Assembly (NCBI RefSeq): GCF_000421605.1
Contig: NZ_ATXI01000005.1
Coordinates: forward strand, 1-64,000
Direction of reading: 5' to 3'
From: Thermodesulfobacterium thermophilum DSM 1276
GTDB lineage: Bacteria > Desulfobacterota > Thermodesulfobacteria > Thermodesulfobacteriales > Thermodesulfobacteriaceae
Length of the DNA: 64,000 bases
The translations under genes and the position numbers were made by a program. Under the pieces are notes generated by a model. That model was given only the letters and a program-made list of their open reading frames with translations, was not told where the DNA came from and made no database searches. Positions 58,622 through 64,000 of this stretch are shown here, piece after piece. Within the stretch, counting starts at the first letter, position 1. Each line of letters starts with the position of its first letter.

Positions 58622-59875
58622 TTAAAGATATTTTTCCAATAAATTTAAAATTTTTTCTGTAGCTCCTGTTTTAGAAAGATATATTTGGTAGGCTTTTTCA
58701 GATAAGGTCTTAAGTTTTTCAGGATTTTTAAGAAGATGATGTAAGGTTTCAGATAAATTTTCTGGTTTAGTTTGAATACAGGCCTCTTTTTCCAAAAATT
58801 CTTGGATAAAAGGAAAGTTTCCCATAGAAGGCCCCATTACCACAGGTTTTTTCCAGTAAAATGCTTCTAAAGGGTTTTGCCCTCCATGGGGGATAAAACT
58901 TCCTCCTATGATGGCTAAGTCTCCTATTCTGTAAAGACTACCTAAGATACCTATCTGGTCTATAAGAAGGACACATCTTTTTGCTTCTTTCAAGTCTGAA
59001 AATTCCTTAGATAAAGCGCTTAGGCGATAAAGTTTTACATCTTCCAAATTATCTAACATCAGGTTTAATCGTGAAAACACCTCGTCAAACCGTTCGGGAT
59101 GTCTTGGCACTATAAGCAAGGTACCTTGGTTTACTGCTGAAAGAAAAGCCTTGGTTATAAGTTCTTCTTCAGGATGGTGTGTACTTCCAGCAATAACAAC
59201 CGGTTTTTTTACCCAACTTTCCCAAAAAAATTCCACGTAAGGAATTTCAAGGTCAAATTTGGTATTACCTGTTACTACAATTTTTTCTTCTTTTACCCCC
59301 AAGGCTCTAAACCTTTCCTGATAAATGTTGTCTTGCACCACAACCAGAGAAAGCCTATCAAGAACTTTTTTGATAAAAAACCTTACTTTTTGGTAGTTTT
59401 TAAAGGATTTTTCACTAAGACGTGCGTTTACTAAAAAAACTGGAATTTTTTTAGCTGAGGTATGAATAAGGTTAGGCCAGATTTCTGTTTCAGCAATGAT
59501 TAAAGCCTTAGGATTAAAAGCCTTTAAAGTTCTTTTTATCGCGAAAGGACAGTCTAAAGGGAGATAGATAGTCTCTACCGGTAATCCTTTAAACCGGTCT
59601 TTAGCCACTTTTTGTCCGGTGTCGGTAATCGTGCTTAAAAGGATGTTATAGTTTTTAGAAAGTTTTTTAATAAGAGTAGAAAGGGCGATAACCTCCCCTA
59701 CAGACACACAATGGACCCAGATAAAAGAACGAGAAGAATGGGTGACTTTTTGTTTAAAAATAGCAAATTTATCTCTTAACCATTTTAATCTTAGATTTCG
59801 TGGACGTTTTAAAAACTCTCTTGGTAAAATAAGGCCTGCTATCAGATAATAGATAAATGTATAAACCCAAAGCAT
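58622..59875 (-). CDS. kdtA: 3-deoxy-D-manno-octulosonic acid transferase
   Basis: The 417-residue inner-membrane GT-B glycosyltransferase adds Kdo to lipid A. An N-terminal hydrophobic anchor (LWVYTFIYYLIAGLILP) is followed by WVHCVSVGEVIAL, IIAETEIWPNLIHTS (donor region), GSTHHPEEELI, and GGSFIPHGGQNPLEAFYWKKPVVMGP. It is proof of a Gram-negative outer membrane. It is 3 bp from pgeF. Confidence 0.94.
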   Translation of the reverse strand: MLWVYTFIYYLIAGLILPREFLKRPRNLRLKWLRDKFAIFKQKVTHSSRSFIWVHCVSVGEVIALSTLIKKLSKNYNILLSTITDTGQKVAKDRFKGLPVETIYLPLDCPFAIKRTLKAFNPKALIIAETEIWPNLIHTSAKKIPVFLVNARLSEKSFKNYQKVRFFIKKVLDRLSLVVVQDNIYQERFRALGVKEEKIVVTGNTKFDLEIPYVEFFWESWVKKPVVIAGSTHHPEEELITKAFLSAVNQGTLLIVPRHPERFDEVFSRLNLMLDNLEDVKLYRLSALSKEFSDLKEAKRCVLLIDQIGILGSLYRIGDLAIIGGSFIPHGGQNPLEAFYWKKPVVMGPSMGNFPFIQEFLEKEACIQTKPENLSETLHHLLKNPEKLKTLSEKAYQIYLSKTGATEKILNLLEKYL

Positions 59876-59878
59876 AAT

Positions 59879-60607
59879 TTAAGGTTTTCCTATAAAAGCT
59901 ATTTGTACTCCTCGATCCTTTCCATGATAACGATGGGACCAATAAACCTTATGCAAACATCTTGTACAATCCTTTGACACCCAAACATTTTCCTCAGGAA
60001 TACCCAAACATAAAGCTTGATAAAAATTGGCTTTTTCTAAATCCAAATAGACTTTACCTTGGTTATGTTGAATAACCTCGTCATAAAAAGGCAATTTTAT
60101 CCTCAAAGCACTTAAAACTTCATCTTTGATTTCGTAGCAACAGACTTTGATATGTGGACCTATGGCCAAAAGAATTTCCTCAGGTTTATACCCTAAGCCA
60201 AGTACCTCTCTAAGGGCTTTTTCTAAGATTTTAGACACAGTGCCTTTCCATCCAGCATGAATAGCACCTACTATTCTACAGTCTTTGGTTGCTAAAAGCA
60301 CCGGGACACAATCTGCTGTTTTAACCCCAACAAAAAGCCTTTCTTGGTCTGTAAGCACTCCGTCACCTTCTAAAGAAAAAATCTCTGGAACCGAAGACCC
60401 ATTCCAAAGGGTTATGAAAATGTCGCTATGTACTTGTTTTGGTAAAAACCAACGATAATTACTGATTTTTTTTAAATAAGTAAAGTTAAATTCTTTAGAA
60501 AGTTTTTTAGAAAATGCAGCCAAGATGTTGATATTAAGAAAATTTTCTGGAAAAATAAGATCAGTTTTTAAATGATTGACAAGTTCTAAGATTATTTGTT
60601 TTGACAT
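59879..60607 (-). CDS. pgeF: peptidoglycan editing factor PgeF (YfiH family, multicopper-like)
   Basis: The 242-residue protein has the family core GVKTADCVPVLLA and GAIHAGWKGTVSKILEKAL, with Cys and His residues that bind the active-site metal, and GPHIKVCCYEI. In E. coli PgeF removes L-Ser from cell wall precursors; some homologues act as purine nucleoside enzymes. It overlaps rdgB by 16 bp. Confidence 0.92.
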   Translation of the reverse strand: MSKQIILELVNHLKTDLIFPENFLNINILAAFSKKLSKEFNFTYLKKISNYRWFLPKQVHSDIFITLWNGSSVPEIFSLEGDGVLTDQERLFVGVKTADCVPVLLATKDCRIVGAIHAGWKGTVSKILEKALREVLGLGYKPEEILLAIGPHIKVCCYEIKDEVLSALRIKLPFYDEVIQHNQGKVYLDLEKANFYQALCLGIPEENVWVSKDCTRCLHKVYWSHRYHGKDRGVQIAFIGKP

Positions 60608-61239
60608 TGTTCAAGGTCTTTTAAGAATGATAAAAGTTGTTTTTTTAAGTTTTGGATAGCCTTACCTCTATGGCTTAAACGATTTTTTTCTTCTGAAGGA
60701 AGTTCTGCTGCAGTTTTTTGAAATTGGTATTCAGCTACTAAAAAAATAGGGTCGTATCCAAAACCATAAGAGCCTTTAGGTTTAAAACCTATTCTGCCTT
60801 CCCATACCCCTTCTGAAACCAGATATTTTCCGCAAGGATGATAAAGAACCAAGACACACTTAAACCTTGCGGTTCTTTTTTCTGGAGGCACATCAGCTAA
60901 CTCTTGAAGAAGCTTTTGGTTGTTCTTTTCATCATTTGCGTCTTCTCCAGCATAGCGAGAAGAATACACCCCAGGTGCACCGTTTAAGGCATCTACTTCA
61001 AGTCCAGAATCGTCTGCAAGACACAAACATCCGGTTTTTTCAGCGTAATACTTAGCTTTAATCAAAGCGTTTTCTAAAAAAGTTTTTCCTGTTTCTTCAG
61101 GAGGGGTGATTTCAGAAAAATCTTTAAGACTTTTTACTTCTAAGTTAATTTCAGACTTTAGATCTTCAAGGGCTTTTTCTATTTCTCTAACCTTACCTAA
61201 ATTAGAAGTAGCTATAACTAAGATTATTTTTTGGCTCAT
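60592..61239 (-). CDS. rdgB: non-canonical purine NTP pyrophosphatase
   Basis: The 215-residue enzyme hydrolyses XTP/ITP/dITP to keep them out of nucleic acids. ATSNLGKVREIEKAL, CLADDSGLEVDALNGAPGVYSSRYAGE and GSYGFGYDPIF are RdgB signatures. It overlaps rph by 4 bp on the upstream side, forming rph-rdgB, a common pair. Confidence 0.95.
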   Translation of the reverse strand: MSQKIILVIATSNLGKVREIEKALEDLKSEINLEVKSLKDFSEITPPEETGKTFLENALIKAKYYAEKTGCLCLADDSGLEVDALNGAPGVYSSRYAGEDANDEKNNQKLLQELADVPPEKRTARFKCVLVLYHPCGKYLVSEGVWEGRIGFKPKGSYGFGYDPIFLVAEYQFQKTAAELPSEEKNRLSHRGKAIQNLKKQLLSFLKDLEQCQNK

Positions 61240-61949
61240 ATTCCTAACACCTCTTTTTGTTTGTTAATCAGTTCTTGAATGCCTTTAAAGGCAAGGTTTT
61301 TCATCTGCTCTAAGTCTTCCCAGGTAAACAAACTTTTTTCAGCACTTGCCTGAATTTCTACTATTTTCCCAGACTCAGTCATAAAAAAATTAGCATCTAC
61401 CTCAGCAATTATATCTTCTTGATAATCAAGGTCTAAAAGAAAGTTTTCTCCTATCTTACCTACACTAACCCCCGCTAAGAATTCTAAAACCGGAGAGGTG
61501 GAGAGAACTCCTTTTTCTATAAGCTTTTTAACCGCTAGGGTTAAGGCTAAGAAAGCGCCTGTAACTGAGGCAGTCCTTGTTCCTCCGTCTGCGTTTAAAA
61601 CTTCGCAGTCTATCCAGAGGGTTCTTTCTCCTAATTTTGATAGGTCTACCACCCCTCTTAAAACCCTGCCTATAAGCCTCTGTATTTCCATAGACCTACC
61701 TTTTCGCCCCATCGTTTCTCTGGGGGTTCTTTCTAAAGTAGCCCCAGGAATAAAGGCATACTCTGCGGTAATCCAACCTGTTCCTGTACCCTTAAGAAAA
61801 GGGGGGACCTTTTCCTCTAAACTTACTGTACAAAGTACCTTAGTGTTGCCAAACTCAATCAATACAGAGCTTAAGGGATTTTTTAAAAAGTCTATAGTAA
61901 ACTTTACCTCTCTAAGTTGGTCAAAAGCTCTTCCATCATATCGCATCAA
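61236..61949 (-). CDS. rph: ribonuclease PH
   Basis: The 237-residue phosphorolytic 3' exonuclease processes tRNA ends. Motifs include GNTKVLCTVSLE near residue 34, the phosphate-binding RTPRETMGRKGRSMEIQRLIGR region, and DCEVLNADGGTRTASVTGAF. The normal length of about 240 is complete. It overlaps the cytochrome gene by 4 bp. Confidence 0.96.
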   Translation of the reverse strand: MMRYDGRAFDQLREVKFTIDFLKNPLSSVLIEFGNTKVLCTVSLEEKVPPFLKGTGTGWITAEYAFIPGATLERTPRETMGRKGRSMEIQRLIGRVLRGVVDLSKLGERTLWIDCEVLNADGGTRTASVTGAFLALTLAVKKLIEKGVLSTSPVLEFLAGVSVGKIGENFLLDLDYQEDIIAEVDANFFMTESGKIVEIQASAEKSLFTWEDLEQMKNLAFKGIQELINKQKEVLGI

Positions 61950-63193
61950 AACCCTCCTGTGTTAAAAAGGTTACCTTTCCCTATGGAATGAGGAGATATA
62001 CATTTTTCTAAACTACCTTCCAACTCTAAACTTTCATGATAGATGGTTATTTTCTTTTTTCTTAAGACACACATTTTACCATATAAATCCCTTCCTAAAA
62101 ACAGTTTTTCAAAAGTTCTCTCTCCTAAACCACATAACCATAATCCTTCTTTTAACCTACCAGTAAGTTTATCTTTCATCAGAGGTTGGGCTAACTTTGG
62201 CGATTTGGTTAATAAATCGAAAAACTTTTCAACCTCAGAGGATTCCTGGACAGTCAAACCGTACCAATCATCTAAAGAGGGATTAAACTCAAGACTACAA
62301 GAAAGCTTACCATCAAGATTGACAAAGTTTGCATGACAGACTTCACATCGGTATTTTGAAAGGGTTTTCTGATTATGCGTTTTTTTACTGAGATTTTGAT
62401 GACAATCTAAACATTTTATTTTATTACGACCAAACATTACTTCTTCTTTTTTATGACAGTCTGTACACACCAATCCTTTTTCGTAGTGTATACTTTTTAA
62501 AAGTTGATAGGCTTCAATTCCGTAAGGCCTTTCAGGTGGTTTTCCTTTAACAAAAGGTGAACGATAGTCCTCATACCAATTATGAGGGGAATATCCTAAG
62601 TAATCCCAACCTATGTAACTGCTATAATGACAGGATAGACAATGGTTTATGGTAGGTTTAACAATGGAGTGATTTAATAGGTCGAAATGACAGGCTAAAC
62701 AACCTTTACCTCTTCGGGTGTTTTTATAGTCTTCTCCTTCATAATCAACGTGACAGAGCAAACATCTTCTACGTAAAAAATCTACAACCAACGAGGTTTT
62801 ATCAAAAGGTTTTTCATAATTAAAGGTTTTAAGTTCTTGTAAATTAAGGTTTTTAGAGATCCCAAAGGCCTTTAGGGTATTTGAGATCATCTTTTTGTAG
62901 GTGTAATGTAAAGAATTTTTAAACCGGTCTACCTCAAGTTTATGACATTCGGAGCAAACCTTATAGACCATCCAAGAATCTGGGTGTTTTAAAAGATTTT
63001 GGTGAGCTTCCTCTTTAGAAAAAGGCTTGCTGTTACCTTGATGACATTTGGTACAATCTATTTGTTGATGAAGTTTATCAAAAGATATTTGGTTATGACA
63101 ATCTGTACATCGTTTGATTTTAGGTTGGTTAATACAACCAAAAAGGAAAAAACTCAAAAATATGTATAAAAAAAACTGTTTTATGACAAACAC
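61946..63193 (-). CDS. nine-haem cytochrome c lipoprotein
   Basis: The 415-residue protein starts with a lipoprotein signal (FLSFFLFGC, Cys20). Nine CxxCH sites follow within residues 29-about 290: CTDCH, CTKCH, CSECH, CLLCH, CLACH, CLSCH, CTDCH, CLDCH and CEVCH. Extra His residues between them can be sixth ligands. The last 125 residues have no haem site but four Cys. It is probably an outer-surface or periplasmic electron carrier, perhaps linked to sulfur or extracellular metal reduction; I cannot name its partner. No ccm genes are in the window. It overlaps both neighbours by a few bases. Confidence 0.85.
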   Translation of the reverse strand: MFVIKQFFLYIFLSFFLFGCINQPKIKRCTDCHNQISFDKLHQQIDCTKCHQGNSKPFSKEEAHQNLLKHPDSWMVYKVCSECHKLEVDRFKNSLHYTYKKMISNTLKAFGISKNLNLQELKTFNYEKPFDKTSLVVDFLRRRCLLCHVDYEGEDYKNTRRGKGCLACHFDLLNHSIVKPTINHCLSCHYSSYIGWDYLGYSPHNWYEDYRSPFVKGKPPERPYGIEAYQLLKSIHYEKGLVCTDCHKKEEVMFGRNKIKCLDCHQNLSKKTHNQKTLSKYRCEVCHANFVNLDGKLSCSLEFNPSLDDWYGLTVQESSEVEKFFDLLTKSPKLAQPLMKDKLTGRLKEGLWLCGLGERTFEKLFLGRDLYGKMCVLRKKKITIYHESLELEGSLEKCISPHSIGKGNLFNTGGF

Positions 63194-64000
63194 AGTCTAT
63201 AAGCCACTTGGTCAAGTAGCTGACAAACTTGGTTAGAACTTTTAAAAGATTTTCCTAAAACTTCTTCCCAAACCCTTTCGCCTTCCATGCAAAAATAAAA
63301 GGTTATTTTATCTTCTACTTCTTTTATGATTTTGGCCAAACTTTGATAAAGTTTCTTTCTGAGGTCTATAAAATATCTCTTTTTTAAATCAAGGCCTTCG
63401 ATAAACTCATAGGCATAGATTGAGGTTTGAGGGAATCTTTCTTCTGCGATGTATTTTAGCTCTTTGGGGTATCTTAAGGCTCCTAAACTTATCCAGGCAA
63501 TCTTTTCCCATGGTATTGCGTTTAAAACCTTTTCTAAAACTTGAGGATATTCAGACTCTGCGTTTTCATAAAAAATGATTGGGTCGAAGTGAAAGGCTAC
63601 TGTAAACCCATGTTTTATCGCATATCTTGCGCTTTCAATTCTCTGTTCCAATGAAGAGGTTCCGTGTTCTTCGGTGTTTATAATAAATGGGGTATTTAAG
63701 GACCAAGCAAAAATAATTTTAGGGTCAGATTTAAATTTTTTAAAATAATCTTCTTTAATAAAAGCCTTAGTTTTTAATTCAAGTACAGCAAAAGGATTTA
63801 ACGTTTCCCAAAAGTTGATTAATTTTTCAGAAACACCCCCAAAGGGTTCCAAAACCATACTATCTGCAAACTCTCCAGTCCCTATCCTTAAGATTTTTTT
63901 TTCTTTTTTAGCTTCGTTAAGAACTTTTTCTAATTCTGGAAACCCATCTTCCACGACATTAGCCCAGAGCTTTATCCCCGGGCGGTTTAAATAAAGCTGA
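63181..64000 (-). CDS. spore photoproduct lyase-like radical SAM protein (partial)
   Basis: The frame is open to the window edge (63181-64000), so the N-terminus with the CxxxCxxC cluster is outside. The visible part has LRIGTGEFADSMVLEP, ELKTKAFI, FAWSLNTPFIINTEEHGTSSLEQRI and GFTVAFHFDPII, which follow the SPL family (SplB-like radical SAM). Outside spore formers this family has no agreed role. It overlaps the cytochrome gene by 13 bp. A GTG at 63954 is only an internal codon. Confidence 0.8.
   Translation of the reverse strand, partial: QLYLNRPGIKLWANVVEDGFPELEKVLNEAKKEKKILRIGTGEFADSMVLEPFGGVSEKLINFWETLNPFAVLELKTKAFIKEDYFKKFKSDPKIIFAWSLNTPFIINTEEHGTSSLEQRIESARYAIKHGFTVAFHFDPIIFYENAESEYPQVLEKVLNAIPWEKIAWISLGALRYPKELKYIAEERFPQTSIYAYEFIEGLDLKKRYFIDLRKKLYQSLAKIIKEVEDKITFYFCMEGERVWEEVLGKSFKSSNQVCQLLDQVAYRLCLS

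Noticed and set aside
1-64000. CRISPR arrays, prophage or toxin-antitoxin pairs
   Set aside because: I read for repeated spaced direct repeats, phage structural genes and small paired genes and found none that I can support.

Overview
The window looks like a piece of the chromosome of an AT-rich, thermophilic, anaerobic, Gram-negative flagellate. I infer a member of Thermodesulfobacteria (Thermodesulfobacterium-like). Grounds are compact, Lys/Glu-rich proteins, a lipid A/Kdo enzyme, a multihaem cytochrome c lipoprotein, a pterin aldehyde:ferredoxin oxidoreductase, an archaeal-type phosphoglycerate mutase, and cytochrome bd as the only oxygen-linked enzyme. The genus is inferred, not shown.

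Layout. 1-1293 is decayed DNA: the 5' part of an IS256-family transposase joined to a 5'-truncated, frameshifted class II photolyase; a tRNA-Asp follows. 1744-7252 (+) is a housekeeping operon (pgi, hemB, rlpA, rnc, DUF1284, era). 7255-16725 (-) holds a haem- and zinc-binding chemoreceptor, a fur-thiF-moaD-radical SAM group next to aldehyde:ferredoxin oxidoreductase (a tungsten/molybdenum enzyme with its maturation genes), and rrf2-cydA-cydB with a clear operator. 16888-22593 (+) carries a two-part c-di-GMP sensor split at a T7 tract, then pyk and holA. 22599-28605 (-) carries a ParB-like orphan, purC, a small SAP/Rho-N-like protein, folC, a cation exchanger, a universal stress protein and a BCAM0308-family protein. 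28809-30357 holds another IS256 scrap, a small unknown gene and an mtgA interrupted by an in-frame TGA. 30409-35149 (+) has apgM and a nickel-type ECF importer (nikKMLQO). 35141-38498 (-) has a thioredoxin-like protein, a permease and ArsR with an operator lying inside its promoter, then panE. 38662-42296 (+) includes a beta-hydroxyacid dehydrogenase, a DUF169 protein, a core MetE-like protein and an HNH nuclease.

The most striking site is at 40450-40477: a 28-bp sequence very close to the E. coli dif site (XerCD chromosome dimer resolution), in a gene-free gap. It suggests the replication terminus lies here. From 42293 to the right edge every protein gene is on the minus strand, as expected for leading-strand genes of a fork running leftward into dif.

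42293-57612 (-) is one nearly gapless flagellar/chemotaxis block: fliLMNOPQR, flhBAFG, fliA, cheY, three less certain flagellar genes, cheY, cheB, cheR and a short DnaJ-like gene. A possible sigma-54 element and a 12-bp direct repeat lie upstream of fliL. 57828-64000 (-) has tRNA-Ser, bioY with a BirA-like operator, kdtA, pgeF, rdgB, rph, a nine-haem cytochrome c lipoprotein and the C-terminal part of a spore-photoproduct-lyase-type radical SAM protein cut by the window edge.

I see no CRISPR array, prophage or intact IS element.
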